Part shown: one piece after another, positions 45,561 through 58,310 of the stretch
Layout: the number at the start of each line of letters is the position of its first letter
Position numbering within the stretch: the stretch's first letter is position 1
Assembly (NCBI GenBank): GCA_021234155.1
Contig: JAJEKV010000102.1
Span: forward strand, 1,048,456-1,112,455
DNA length: 64,000 nucleotides
Reading direction: 5' to 3'
DNA from: Isoetes taiwanensis
Taxonomy: Eukaryota > Streptophyta > Lycopodiopsida > Isoetales > Isoetaceae
The notes under the pieces: generated by a model
Seen by the model: the letters and a program-made list of their open reading frames with translations, nothing else
Told to the model about the DNA's origin: nothing
Databases searched by the model: none
Position numbers and translations under genes: made by a program

Positions 45561-47168
45561 GAATAGGAAATAATTAAATATCATAAGAAAAGTACGTACA
45601 TTTATGGATTATATAGAGGTAAATCAAAATATTTAAAAAGCAAGAAATTCCTTGGAAATAGGTTTAATTTAATAATAACAATGGATATAAATGAAATTAT
45701 TTAAAACAAGAAATTTCATGGCAACAATCCTAATTTAATAAAACTTATCATACACTTCCAATAATGAACTTAAACAACAAGGAAATGACCTCTAAAATAT
45801 ATCCAAAATTTAATTTTCGAAAATTTAGCCATGAGTATAGGAAAAGACATACAAAATATCTAAATTCTGATCTAAATATATAAAGGTAGCCGTGAGAGTT
45901 TATTGCATTAAATGCAATATTCTTCATATATACCCTAGATGCTATACCTGGCGGGAAGACCATATGCCTGGCGTGTTATTTCGGGCAACCAAATATTCAC
46001 GTTAATTAGTGAGACCTAAATTTCTAATTATGCCTATATAAATCCAATTCACGCTCTCAAAATTCTCTATTCTTCCTTTCTTCATACGATTTGACGGTTG
46101 TGCTTCTGCTGTGTTTTGTTCCGCCCTCCTAGCGTGCTTGGATTTACATTTCCAGCCTCTTAGCATGCTTAATTCTTGGTGAGCAGGTTTCTTTTCAGCA
46201 ATTTTTAGCCTTCTGGGGTTTGCATGATTGGTTTCAGCAATTTCTAACCTTCTCTGATTGCATGCGAGCCTCATAAACTTACTTGAAGACTCTGTTGTTT
46301 TTTTCTCCACAGGTAAGAAAAAGCATCTGTAGCAGAGGCTACAAAGAATATCGGAACTCTACACGTTCAACAAAGGCCTCAGAATTCAGGGTTAGTTCTG
46401 ACTTAATTTTAAGATGCATGTCTATAGCAGGTTTAATCCAAGAAGAGAAGCTCAACGATCTTGCTCAAGGCAGAGGAAGCAGATGATGTTTATGAAAGCA
46501 AGCATAGCTTTTTATAAACTTCATCTGCTTCTTTTTGTTTCGAGTAAATCATTGAGTTTTTCTAAGGTGCCTGTGCCAGAGCAGAGGCTGGTGCGCTTGC
46601 ATTTCCATGCCAGTTGCTGAATGGACCATCACGTAAAAATAGGGTACAGATGCTTCCAGACTTCAAAAACTCCACGGAAGTATAGACCAGATTAAAAGTC
46701 GTTTGTTGGGCAGTAACATGGATGCCCAAGAGGGCCGCGATGACCACACTTTCAGCAGTAGATGCAGCTGCAAGAGATCGCTCGCATGACTGCGTTGCTC
46801 GACAGAAATGCGTTGTGGTATATATACCTTGCAAATGTGTTGAAAGAGTTTTCGTCTCAATCAAGCAGCCCCCCCTGCTTTTGCGGGACCAAAGAATCTT
46901 TCTGCTAATAATTACATATCTTAGATTAGATATGGTAAAAGGGTCTTGTAACAGTGTAGCCTTCAATTTCCAATAGGTGTTGCTTGAGAACACCTCACAT
47001 GGCCACTTGACAGGCTTCGGAATCCCCAATAGCTCTAACTAGATAATTTACTGAAAAATGTCATGCTCCACTGGATTTTGAATATAAACTCAAGAATATT
47101 TGCCGAATTTTGAAGGAAACCCTACAATTTTTTTGCCGAGAAATAAAAACTCGAATTGGAAAATAAGG
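45561..47168. other. Intergenic DNA with one unassigned open reading
   Basis: Mostly AT-rich. A minus-strand open reading of 155 codons at 46562-47029 (starting MGIPKPVKWPCEVF) and a shorter one at 46002-46310 have mixed composition, no domain I recognise and no splice or repeat support. They may be chance or an unknown gene. Confidence 0.35.
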
Positions 47169-47176
47169 ATTGTGAC

Positions 47177-47392
47177 CAGTGTTGGGCAAAGTTTTTAAAC
47201 CCAATCGGAAATTTTCCTACTCTTTCATCAAATAGCCGGATATTTTCAGTTCCCAATTAGAAATTTGTATTACTCTTATACAAATATGCATAAAAATCTA
47301 CCGGAATTTTTCCTGCAATGCACTAACTCAACAGAAAATTCTTAGTTTCAACTGGAACAAACCTTCTCTACCCCGAAATTTGCCCAACAGTG
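47177..47392. mobile_element. hAT-type MITE
   Basis: 216 bp with inverted ends CAGTGTTGGGCAAA (left) and CACTGTTGGGCAAA (right, reverse complement). It is flanked by a perfect 8-bp duplication ATTGTGAC (47169-47176, 47393-47400). The 8-bp TSD and CA-TG ends are those of the hAT superfamily. No coding capacity. It lies about 600 bp upstream of the receptor kinase start. Confidence 0.88.
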
Positions 47393-47400
47393 ATTGTGAC

Positions 47401-47995
47401 CGAAAATTTAGGAGACTAACTCCTAGTTTTCCGATGCCTTGCCTGGCCAGGTTGACTGGCAACGTCTCTACTCGACAATCGAGTAGAGATGCAAGATAGC
47501 ACGTGCAACGACCTTCCTAAGGAATGAGATCATGTTGAAGAAAGTCCCTCTAGACTATATGTCGATAGATGTCGACCACAAAAAGACAAAAATAGTATGG
47601 TAATAGAAGATCCGGGCCGTTACATTTTCAACTGTCCCTTTGCGAGCTCGGAGCAAGAAAAACAGAGTTTTCACTCCATATTCGTACCTATGTCCCAAAA
47701 GGTGCTTCATAGATGTAGATTAAAAGAAAGGAAAACGGGGTTTTCACCAAATATTCCACACGAATGGGTCAAAAACCATGTGAAAAGCTTTAGATATGTT
47801 CCCGCTCACTGTAAGGACAGAGTGTCTCACAGTATGTACTTGCATTAACAATGCTGGCGGCCAACAGTTCACCAAACTTGTGCTTCTAGCTCCAGCACTC
47901 CGGCAATAAGCTTAAATTACGTCTGTTTGGAAGTTGGAAATCTGAGGCAGAGGTGTTTGGTGGTGGAGATGTGAACTTGAGCACTCTTGAGCGGA
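47401..47995 (+). other. Receptor kinase upstream region
   Basis: Non-coding stretch between the hAT MITE and the receptor kinase ATG; the promoter and 5' UTR should lie here. No TATA box or other element can be named with confidence. Confidence 0.4.
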
Positions 47996-50900
47996 ATGGT
48001 TTCTTTCAAATGTGTGCACAACGGAGCAGGGCTTTTAGTAGCTTGTATAGTCCTCCTGCTAAGGCACCAGCGTGCATTTGCACAGTCAGGTAAGTTTACT
48101 TCTTCTTCATGCAACCTGTTTCATGGCTGTTATGTCCACTTCAATGAAGGCTTTTGCACATGGCTACTAAAATCTCCACCACCAAACGCCTACATGGCTC
48201 TGCAATATTGTCAAGACTAGTGACAAAATCAGACCAATTAAATGACTCATGTTTCTACATAGTCTTTTGAGTGTTTGAATTGAACATATGTGTTTCTGTT
48301 CATCTCCTAGACCATAAGGGCATGAGTAAACTTCTCATGTCTACTTCTCTGTGTGCCCAGGCCTTAGCATATAGTAGCAAATGTTAGTCTGTTTCAGCCA
48401 CAAGCTACATATTGACCTGCTTCGTTCTGAAACCCTGCACAGATGTCTGACAGAAATAAAGCAAAATTCAAGATTTGAGTCTCTAGTTCCAGTAGAGTTG
48501 TAAAATCCATTCCCTCATATGTCATGACCAAGGTCTGAGGTTTAAGCTAGGGTCTCAATTTTTGTTATACTATAGGATATATAACATGCTTCACCTCACT
48601 AGACTTGCTTTTCTAATTCCAGGTTTTATAAGTCTTGATTGTGGAGGAAATCAGTCATACATTGACAATACAACCACCATCCAGTGGCAACCTGACGACT
48701 CCTTTATTTCTGTTGGCACAAAGGTATCCCTGAGTGTTAATACATCTCGTCAATTGACAACTGTGAGAGCATTCTCAGATAAGAAAAGCTGTTATACCAT
48801 TTCTGTAAATTCAAGCCAGCGATATCTTGCTCGGGCAACATTTCTATATGGAAACTACGATCAAAAGAATAATTTGCCAACATTTGAGCTTTACATAAAC
48901 ACCACGCTTTGGGCTACCATTGTGATTACAGATGCGCAAGCTGAGAAATCCGAAGAGATCATCTTTCTCTCCACTGGCACAGTAGTCTATGTTTGTCTTG
49001 TACAAAACACTGGCATGCCATTCATATCGTCTTTTGAAATAAGACAAGTGGGAGACAATTGGTATTACACAAATTACGAACAATCGACCTATCTTAAGAC
49101 TATTTTAAGGATCAATTTTGGGACCTCCTCGAGAGATGTCATCAGGCATGTGACTGCTTAGAATGGTAGCCTTTTGCACATGCTTTAGCACCTCTAACTA
49201 ACTTCTGTCTTTTGATGGTAATTATGCTAGGTATCCAGATGATACTATAGATCGCATCTGGCAGTCGTACCTTACAAAACCGAATTCTTTATCAATGGAA
49301 GCAGAAGGCACAGAACCACGTAACACTACCCAAACTATCAATATAACTAACGTTCAAGCACCTATGAAAGTCCTACAAACTGCTGTAGTTGGAACAAAGG
49401 GAGATCTGTCATACCGGTTCAACCTGGGTACGACTGACTTTCCTGCAGATTGCTATACAATGGGATACCATGCAGAAATAGAAAATCTTAATAGCTCAGA
49501 AGTTCGAGCGTTTACATTTTATTCTACCGATAACACACTGTACAATGACCAGGTATTTAATATTGCAAAAGACTATGGCACTTTTACTGGTGTGCAGAAA
49601 GGATTTCCCAACATACATTTTGGAGTATATGCAAATGTTAGTTACCAAAAAACTTCATACTCAACTCTTGGCCCTATATTGAATGCTCTTGAAGTCCTTA
49701 AAAAGGTATCAAAACAAGTTCAGACATCATCTGAAGATGGTAAGTGTGAAGAGAATTTCAATTGCCATTTAATTCTAATGCATAATAATTCGGACTTAAT
49801 ATTCCTGCCCGCTTATGCATGGCAGTCAATTCACTCGTTACGTTGAAAGACCAATTTGGCTTGAATGGCACGGGGGATCCATGTGCACCAGCAGTTACTT
49901 GGGACTGGGTCAGTTGTAGCAACAGTTCTGAATGGTTGGTAACAGGAATGTAAGAACTTTTTCTCCTTTAAGACATTTTGTTCACAGATGATGTGCATGC
50001 TGGACATGGATGTTAGATAAGATTCTTAAAATCCTCCTTTATTACAAAGCTAGATGCTGGCATTGATTTTGGGTCTTTCTGGTGAATGTTGACTTCTGGA
50101 AATTCACCACGTTTCACTAGTGTGAAGCTTTGACATAATGATAATTAGTGTTGTAGTTTTCTTGTTTGTTTCTTACACGGTTGCTTGATAATGGATACAA
50201 TGTTGGTGTGACGATGAGCTTCTTACTTTAGGAAGCGGTTAGTTAAATACAAAGTGTGCCTCTTCTTTTGTTTTAAGTTTGTGGGTAAAAATTTTCCTGA
50301 TACTTTTTGCTTGCAGAGTTCTACCAAACAGGAAGTTAAGTGGCATAATACCATCCAGTATCTCTCAGTTGAAAAATCTGGTAGAAATGTAAGGTTAACA
50401 AATGGGCCCCTGGTAGATGTGTTTCTTATTTGTTTAGGAAGCACCTGATCTCGGTTAGTGGATCATTTGGCAGCCAACTAAATGGAAACAATCTGACAGG
50501 AACAATACCAGATTTCAGCTCATTATCCACACTGGAAAAGTTGTACGTTTTGAATGATGCACTTATTGTAAGTATGCATTTGTGAATCTTATTACTGACT
50601 CACTATGATGCCAGGCATTTACAAAACAATCGCCTCAGCGGGTCAATTCCAGAGTCACTTGCCGAAATCAATGGCCTAAAAGAATTGTCAGTATATTTGC
50701 ATTCAAAGGTATTGAAATGTTGCTCATAAGATTGACTATTGACCTTGAATTTCTCTATGGGAAACAACAGATATTTGCAAAATAATCAGCTCAGTGGTAA
50801 AATTCCACAAGGCTTGCTTAATAAACAAGGACTAGATTTCAGGTAGGTCAATGTTGCAAAGTTGTCAAAGTGAAATGGGTGGGACTTTATAAGAGATGAC

Positions 50901-52674
50901 AATATGACATTTATTCTTATTAAATGGATAAATGTATTTCCAGATGGGATAACAACACTGGGCTTTGCTCTACCTGCCACCATTCTAGAAAATCGTTCAT
51001 TGCTGCCCTAGTTGGTGGGATAGTCGGCGGTTTAGTACTCTTGTCTGCTGGCGGTTTTGCTATATATTATATATTCTCTAAGGCTCATCACAAGGAACAA
51101 GGACATCCAACATCTAGTAAGTTAATATTATCTATTTTGCTAGATTTATCAGACTGGATGGGGCTTCGTTGGCCACTGATGCGGTGATGTTCTAGTATCT
51201 GCAAATCCAGGTTGTGCTTTGCATATTTCTCTAATCAGCAGTATACCACAAGATCAAACTCCTAGTCAAGCACAGGTTTTCCAACTCAACGAGCTTACGG
51301 TGGCAACAAACGATTTTAGTATGAAAATTGGTTCAGGTGGTTTTGGCGTTGTTTATTATGGAAAATTGAAAGATGGAACAGATGTTGCCGTAAAAGTTTT
51401 ATCAGAAGAGTCACAACAAGGTGCAAGAGAATTTTTTAATGAGGTAAATAATGTATTGTCAATTTTACGCTAGAGAATGTGACTTCGGATGTCTACTCAA
51501 TAGTTGCCAAATATGTCAGGTAGCCTTGTTATCACGAATACATCACAGAAACCTTGTTAAATTCATTGGCTACTGCCAGTCCAAGGAAGCAAGCATTCTA
51601 GTGTATGAATACATGGAAAAAGGGACATTACGGGACCACTTATATGGTACTACAAATGTGCATTTGATAATACTGTTGTGCTGTTGTATCTAAACAAATG
51701 AAATTACTTGTTTGTGTAAATCATGCTACTTTGCAGTTCTTAAAGATAGGGAACCTCTCGATTGGTCAAGGAGGCTAAGGATTCTCCTTGATGCAGCAAA
51801 AGGTTTGCTAATAATTTCAAATAGAATCCTGAAAAGGTAAGACATTCTAATGTGTGTGCCCTTTAGGATTGGACTATCTCCATAGTGGATGCAATCCTGC
51901 CATTATACATCGGGATGTAAAAAGCAGCAATATCCTTATTGATGGTGGATGGACAGGCAAAGTCTCTGACTTTGGATTATCCAAACATATGGCTGATGGT
52001 GCAAGTCTTGTGTCCACTTCAGTAAGGGGGACACTGGGCTATTTGGATCCCGAGTATCTTTCTGTCCAATGCCCTGTATTTTACTTTGAGGAACAAATCC
52101 CTAACTATCTCTTACATGCAGGTACATTCTACAGCAACGGCTGACACAGAAAAGTGATGTCTACAGTTTTGGAATTGTACTCCTTGAAACACTTTCTGGG
52201 CACAACCCCTACTTTAGTGAGCTGTTTGAGCCTGACTATAGTATTGTGCCATGGGTAAGAAATGGAAACCTGCCTGACCCTATCAAAGGTTTCTGTTATA
52301 GTTTTTGTTTCCTTATTCTTGTTTCTGAACTACAGGCAAGGGAGCTCTTACAGAAGGGCAACATTGGGCAAATCATAGACCTCAAATTTGGGACTTCATA
52401 TAGTTTGGACTCTGTTTGGAAGGTGGCTGAATTGGCAATGCACTGTGTAGAGCCAATAGGATCACAAAGGCCATCAATGGCAGAAGTTGTGAGGGAACTA
52501 AAGGAAGCTTCTGAAATTCAGGATAAACTTACAATATCACAAAACGAAGATAATGATACAAACCTGAAACATGGCCCAAACCTTTCAAGCCCAGGATACT
52601 ATCTGGAATACAGTGCAAAGCTTCCTCAGCTTCCATCTGTAGACTTGCACTTTGAACAGCCAGCTGCACGTTAG
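47996..52674 (+). CDS. Malectin-like LRR receptor kinase, 15 exons
   Basis: Complete gene, 930 residues when these exons are joined: 47996-48089, 48623-49145, 49231-49739, 49826-49949, 50317-50388, 50474-50542, 50615-50686, 50771-50842, 50944-51116, 51211-51443, 51520-51646, 51737-51802, 51867-52053, 52122-52254, 52336-52674. All phases agree. Exon 1 is a signal peptide ([19 protein letters not shown]). Exons 2-3 are the malectin-like domain ([21 protein letters not shown]). Exon 4 holds [16 protein letters not shown], and exons 5-8 are LRRs of 69-72 nt each ([18 protein letters not shown]). Exon 9 is a membrane span ([19 protein letters not shown]). The cytosolic kinase has [33 protein letters not shown] and GTLGYLDPE, so it is an active RD-type Ser/Thr kinase. 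Architecture and size match the LRR-I family of Arabidopsis At1g67720/At2g37050. Intron 2 starts with GC rather than GT (49146). The ligand is unknown. Confidence 0.93.
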
Positions 52675-53196
52675 CTGTGCAATATTTGATCAGCTCTCGT
52701 TATTTCTTCTGTATGTAAATAAGAAGAGACCCATAACATTGTGATTAGATCTTGGACGAGCTTTTGGCCCATAGATGCGTCCACATTTGATGGCTTTGCC
52801 CCCTGAGTTTCAGATTACATTTGCAAACTGAGAATAATCATCCAAGGCGAAGATGTAGCAAGAGGACTGGAGGATTGACATGTATTGGCCACAATTTGGA
52901 AAAATGTTATGATGTTTGGTTTAAGTATAACACGGACGAATTACGCAAAAGGTAAAGAATATGAAGCAGATCTTGCAGTTCGTATCGATTGTTGTATGTT
53001 ATTAAGATATGCATAGTTAGGTCATTTGCCCAATCTCACCTAGTAATTACATTCATTCTCCCGGTATGTTCTATATAGATATTGCAAGAGCCATCGTTGC
53101 CTTTTTTCCAAGAATAGCACGACTTTTTATATTCATTTCGTACTACATAGTTCACGCCGGGGCAAGTTTACGCCCCGTGAGGCTTCGAGGCAGCGG
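52675..53196 (+). other. Receptor kinase 3' flank
   Basis: AT-rich, presumably containing the 3' UTR and polyadenylation site. No separate gene seen. Confidence 0.5.
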
Positions 53197-53205
53197 CGCC
53201 AGTCG

Positions 53206-53335
53206 GGGTGAAAATAAAGTTACCCTGGTTATAGGTCGTGGCACGATCATGACCGTGGGTTATTCTACGGGATGGAGTCACCAACCATTGGGATTGCGCC
53301 ATATCAGCATAACAAGGGTAACTTTATTTTCACCC
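53206..53335. mobile_element. Mutator-type MITE
   Basis: 130 bp with inverted ends GGGTGAAAATAAAGTTACCC on both sides (about 27 bp, one or two mismatches). It is flanked by a perfect 9-bp duplication CGCCAGTCG (53197-53205, 53336-53344). A 9-bp TSD points to the Mutator superfamily. No coding capacity. A transcript would fold into a stem with about a 75-nt loop. Confidence 0.85.
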
Positions 53336-53344
53336 CGCCAGTCG

Positions 53345-53967
53345 AGGTGGCCGACCATTCCATAGCCCTGCACAAAAGTTTCTACGTTGTCAGAGATGTT
53401 TGGAAAGGCAATAACATGGAAAATGACAAAAGATTCTGTTTGGTTCTGTACTTTTACTTTGAGTGAATTCACAACATTTTGAGTGAATGTCCAGTAAATC
53501 TGTAGTAGTTGAAATACTAATTCTATATCACAGTGTGCTATACTGAAAATTGCTTAGCATTTCATGTGATAACATAAAGTCTAATAAAGCTAAAGATAAG
53601 GGCATAAAGTACCTGAAATGCTATGTACATAAATGTCGAGAGTACCTGGCTTATAATTGCATTTATAAGCCTTTCCCTAAATGCATTGCATCTTCCACAT
53701 GTTTTCCTAATAGAGCAGCAGAACCTAAAGCTATAATAAAGCTTAAGAATTTTTTAGTCTATTAGAAATATTTTCTACTATTACAATGCTAAGTTTACAA
53801 GAGTAAAAGTTTGCTTTTTTAAAAAAAGAAAAAGGAAAAAAAAAAACCTTGCTTGGTCTGAAACATAGAGATGCTTGAGGTCGCTTCTTGTTGTATCTAT
53901 TTCCATTTTAAAAGTTGCTACTTCTCAATGCTATTATTAATTATTTTCTTAATCCTTCATGCATAGG
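53345..53967. other. Spacer before hAT transposase relic
   Basis: AT-rich with an A run at 53816-53846. No gene or clear hAT terminus identified. Confidence 0.45.
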
Positions 53968-55790
53968 ATGGGCAAGGGACTTGAATGGGAAGAAGTCAAA
54001 ATCCTCAGAGCCCACCAGAAGGGAAGTTTTGGAGTCAGTTGCAAACATAGCAATTATGAATTCTGCAACACCAATCAAAATTAAAGGCCATATTTTGGGC
54101 AAAGGTGGAAGCGGTATTAGTGGTCCTTGCACGATTATCCAGTTTACGTGAAGAATTCCATGTAAATTTGTGAACGCAAGTGGTTGTTGAAGGAAGAGAA
54201 AAAGAATATTCCAAGTTATGTTGATCTACTGCAGAACTATCTCACACCTTGGACTTGTCTAAGCGGCACATGTCTACAAATGATATCGATGCCAATTTAG
54301 GCCCACTTACAAAGGCATTCAAGATGCAGCACAGGAAAGATGCGGATGAAACAATAGACTGGTGGTTTTATGCATGTGCAATTCCATACAATGGGCCAAT
54401 AATATTTGGTACAAGGATGCTTTTGGAAAGGCAAGGAAAGTTGGAATTGGATATGTGCCACTTTCTTACAATCTTTTGAAAGGCAAGCTACTTATGAATG
54501 GATATAAAATTGTAAATGGTTGGCTAGATCATCTTAAGGAATCATGGAAAATATTTTCTGTCCCTATTTGTGCTGATGGTTGGTCAGATTGCAAAAAAAA
54601 GCCTCTTATAAATTTTGTGGTATCTTCTGTTCAAGGATCATGTTTTTTGAAGAGTGTAGATGCTAATGGGCAATTCAAGGATGCAGATTATCTTTTTGAA
54701 CTCATGACAGATGTTATACTTGAAATTAGAGCAAAGAATGTGGCGCAGGTAATAAATGACAATGCATCTAATTGTGTTAAACTGGGTGGGATGATTGAAG
54801 AGGAATTTCCTTCCATTTTCTATACTTGTTGTTCTTGTCGTTGTCCTGATTTATTATTTGAAGACATTGGTAAGCTTGATTGGCTGCAACCTGTTCTTGT
54901 TGATGTTGAGAAGCTCATCACATTTTTTACGAGAAAGGAATCAGGGCTTGCATTGATTGCTAAATCTTGTAAAAGAGCTTTGGTTAAGTCGACAGCCACA
55001 AGATTTGCATATTCATATATCATGCTTCGCGAGTTGACATGTGAGGGTGTAGAGAACGGCCTCATAAGAATGATCACTGATAACAAATAGATAAATTGGA
55101 AGCATTCACGGTCACATACGGGTAAATGGATGTTTGAATTAGTAAAATGGGTCATTCTTTAGAGAAGCAAGGAATATTTTGACTATTCTTAGTCCACTAT
55201 TGATGTTGTTGCTAGTTTGTGATAGGGAAGGAGCAACAACAGGTCAAATTTATGAGCTTATGAAATCTTTGGCAGCCTCTCTTGATGCACTTGCGATCAA
55301 CTGGATGATGAAAAGATAGCAGTTATTAAGGACTTGATCTTCCATGATCAAGATGACTGTGGCGATAGATGGAAGATGATGAAATCTCCTGTTCATGCTG
55401 TTGCTTATTTATTGCATCTATCTGCAAATCAGATGGAAGACTTGGAATTGATGAAGGGTGGTATTCTTATCTCATGAGGATTACAGGTGGGAATTTGTCA
55501 TTGCAAGCACGAATAAAGGAACAATATTCTTTATTCTGTAGCGGTGGTGACCAACACCTCATGCACTCCTGGCATATGAAAGAGATAAATCCAATAACTT
55601 GGTGGGAGAATTTTGGTGCACCAGTTCCACACTTGCGCATTATGGCATTGAAAGTGTTAAGTCATGGACATCTATCTCGCCATGCGAAAGAGAGTTCTTT
55701 TGCTCAAATTTACACCTTCAAACGGAATAGTCTTCTAGTACCAAATCTTAATCAATTGAATTTTGTACAGACTAACTTTTGATTGCTTAA
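53968..55790 (+). pseudogene. hAT transposase relic (BED finger, DUF659, hATC)
   Basis: It begins MGKGLEWEEVKILRAHQKGS and VSCKHSNYEF, a BED-type zinc finger (CxxC then KGHILGKGG in a shifted frame). The best-preserved part, 54362-55090, has VPICADGWSDCKKKPLINFV, SVQGSCFLKSVDA, DADYLFELM, AQVINDNASNCVK and LLFEDIGKL. This is the DUF659 block of hAT-type transposases, with the Asp of CADGWSD in place. The C-terminal dimerisation part (55561-55790) shows NPITWWENFGAPVPHLRIMA. Stops and frame changes occur at about 54080-54150, 54479, 55090, 55150-55370 and 55490. It is dead as an enzyme. Terminal repeats were not found. Confidence 0.85.
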
Positions 55791-56561
55791 AAATATTGAA
55801 AATAGAAAATGGAGACACATCGAGCATGATCCAGATAAAAGGTTTGAAGAGAATGAAACATGGTAGCTTGATACGCAGAATGAATTGGATAGAATTGAAG
55901 GTGACCGAAGGATATACTTGCCATCATAGCTCCGACCACATGGACCAGGCATTAGATTATTTTCAAAATTGTATGAGGTAATATCAGTGTGAAATGTGCT
56001 GGAGGGATCAATGCATTAAGTCCATTTTGTATCTAAGAACCTACAAAAGGTTTACTAGGTTGAGACTTGAAATCACGTCTTCTATTTATATGGAAGTCCC
56101 TTTAGATAGTCGACACGTGTCACTAATCAAAGACTATTTTTATGCCACCTGTTTGCATTCTAAGCTACGTATAATGTATATATTTTCATAGGGAATCGTT
56201 GCATATAATTGAGGTTCTAGATAAACGTCTGCAATTACGGAGCCCTCAGTAGTCATTATCTCTGCTTGTCTAGTATCATCATTACTGCAAAGATTTTTCC
56301 CTTGAAAACCTTTCGAGGCAGGGATTTTTTAATCCTAGTAGTAATGATTGTACTAGCCCATTGTATGGGTCCCATGACCTATTGGTCTCCGTAGACGTTA
56401 AAAAAACTATTCTATTCTATTCTATCTAGATAATCGACATATGTCATTGCCTTCCTTCTGCCACGTATTCGCATTTTAAGCCACATGTAAATAATATTAA
56501 ATATCATTAATATAATATAATAGGCATAATCATATAAAACCATTCTCATAAATGAAAAGGC
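55791..56561. other. Spacer, no gene seen
   Basis: No clear coding. 55800-55980 may still hold the degraded tail of the transposase. Around 56300-56420, CCTTTCGAGGCAGGGATTTT with a (TATTC)n run looks like the 3' end of a non-LTR element, but no protein remains. Confidence 0.4.
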
Positions 56562-56806
56562 ACATGTCAATACAAATCCATTGTAATCTAGATCAGATAA
56601 ACCATGTGTCAATTCAACACGTTAATCCCATATTGATTCGTACATTTGCAAATGATGAATTAAGGCACATGTCAATTTGTACGTTACATAATTAATGATG
56701 GATATGCCATATGCATATATACCCAAGGTCGGATCTGCCACGTGACAATCGCAAGGCTTAGGTTTAGTCTAATGTCTACATCACTTAGGTTTTCTACGAT
56801 GTTGGA
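56562..56806 (+). repeat. 245-bp dispersed repeat, first copy
   Basis: Strongly similar to 60772-61018 over its whole length (shared CACATGTCAATACAAATCCA and GGATATGCCATGTGCATATA type segments). It ends where a copia integrase reading begins. It may be part of an LTR or of an unclassified repeat. Confidence 0.65.
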
Positions 56807-57195
56807 TGCCTTTTTCTAAGGCCAAGAAAAGAGCTAAGGTTCCTCTTGAATTGGTACATACAGACCTATGTGGTCCACTAAATATTACTGGGATTACTGG
56901 CAAAAAATATTTCATAACCTTTGTTGATGATTTTAGCAGAAAAGCACAAGTTTATTGTCTAAGGAGTAAAGATCTAGCTTTTAAAGCTTTCAAGAGATAT
57001 GCTGCAGAGGTTGAGTGCTCTACTGGAAGAAAGATCAAGTGTGTTCGATCAGACAGAGGAGGTGAGTACATGTCCTTTAAGTTCATAAAGTTTTGTATTG
57101 AAAAGGGAATTAGAAGGCAGTTTACATGCAGCTACACACCTCAGCAAAACGGTGTGGCTGAGAGAAAAAATAAAACAATTCGTGAATATTTCTGA
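56806..57195 (+). pseudogene. Copia integrase core fragment
   Basis: Open for 129 codons. It has KVPLELVHTDLCGPLNIT, YFITFVDDFSRKAQVY, IKCVRSDRGGEYMSFKF and YTPQQNGVAERKNK, so both Asp and the Glu of the DDE triad are present. It is truncated at both sides: the upstream zinc finger and the downstream pol are missing, and it meets unrelated coiled-coil-like sequence at about 57195. It shares the lineage of, but is not the same copy as, the copia element at 32-36 kb. Confidence 0.85.
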
Positions 57196-57529
57196 TACAA
57201 GCCCAAGATCTGCTGCTTGCAATAAACCAGGAGTTTATGGGAAGCCAACAACCAAAAGAAGATCTCGAGTTCATATAGATGAAGATATTGCAACAGGCAT
57301 ATCTAAAATGGCAAACAGTTTTGGGAAAAATGAAGCAAGGAAATTGGAGTTCATGAGGGAGGATTCTGTGAAGAAGGCGGAATTGATCAAAGAATTGGAG
57401 ACAATGAGATCAGCTAACAGCTTGAAAATTGCTGAATCAATGGCCACCATGACACAAAACATTTGTCAGATGACAAAAGATACCCTCCTGGAGATTGCCA
57501 AGCTTGCTTCATCGAAATCAAATTCTTAA
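57196..57529 (+). pseudogene. Helical, trihelix/SANT-associated-like C-terminus
   Basis: The reading continues from 57098 in another frame and gives RSRVHIDEDIATGISKMANS, FGKNEARKLEFMRED and KKAELIKELETMRSANSLKI up to a stop at 57527-57529. This charged helix resembles the C-terminal part of plant trihelix/SANT-type proteins, including those encoded beside Harbinger transposases. The DNA-binding part is absent. It is fused in sequence to the copia integrase fragment, so a chimeric transcript is possible. Confidence 0.4.
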
Positions 57530-58048
57530 ACTGAGGTATTTCGAGGTTTTTCACCTATCAATTCTATACTCTGTTTTTCTGTTATTCTGTAATACTCTGT
57601 TACAGTAATTCTGTTATTTTGAGATTCTGAGTTGTTGTTACAGGTTTGTCTCATGTGATGTAATGGGTAGGTCATTTTCAATTCTTTATGAATTTTTCTA
57701 TTTGCAAACTGAAGTCGTCTGATATAACAGTCTGCCCCATTAGTTCAAATCCAATAACATGCGTGTTATTGGTCTGGTAGTCATATAATTCCAATATATG
57801 ATTTCAGACCATTATAGATTCTGGTCCAATGTACCATCAGCCAGCAGCACGTAAATGCACCCTCGTATATTGTGCCCACATTATTTCTTCCTTTTTCTAT
57901 TGAGGAATCCAGCAGCCAAACCAAACCAAACACAAACCATTAACATCCAACAAATGAGGAACTTTACGTACGGTATAGATTAAGGAATAAGGGGTGAATA
58001 TGCCTATCCAACAGCTCTCGTTGCCCTACGTCACCCCCCGTGTGAATA
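57530..58048. other. Spacer, no gene seen
   Basis: AT-rich intergenic DNA without recognisable coding or terminal repeats. Confidence 0.5.
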
Positions 58049-58310
58049 TGCACCCAAACCAAAGGGGGTTTAAGGGGGATTTTAATTTAAATGTGTTGGA
58101 CCCAATGGTTATGTTAATTAATGTCAATGGTAGTTATGTGTTGGTTGTTAATGTCAATGGTTGTTATGTGTTGGGGGATTTAATTTTTATATGTTGGATG
58201 TTAATGGTTTGTGTTGCAAAAAATTTTTTTTGGTTCCCCTCTTGGGCCTTAGGGACGTCCCATTATTCGAAAGTCATAAAGTTTACAACACAAAGAAAAC
58301 CCTCTCGTTA
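58049..58310 (+). repeat. Direct repeat, first copy
   Basis: About 190 bp from ATGCACCCAAACCAAAGGGG to about 58240 recur almost unchanged at 59176-59362. A second shared block CATTATTCGAAAGTCATAAA at 58261 recurs at 59529. It contains GTCAATGGTAGTTATGTG- and GTCAATGGTTGTTATGTG-type internal near-repeats. Perhaps the ends of an unclassified non-autonomous element. Confidence 0.7.

Noticed and set aside
46562..47029. 155-codon minus-strand open reading
   Set aside because: No domain, repeat or splice support; an overlapping plus-strand reading is also open. Kept only as a note in the spacer entry.
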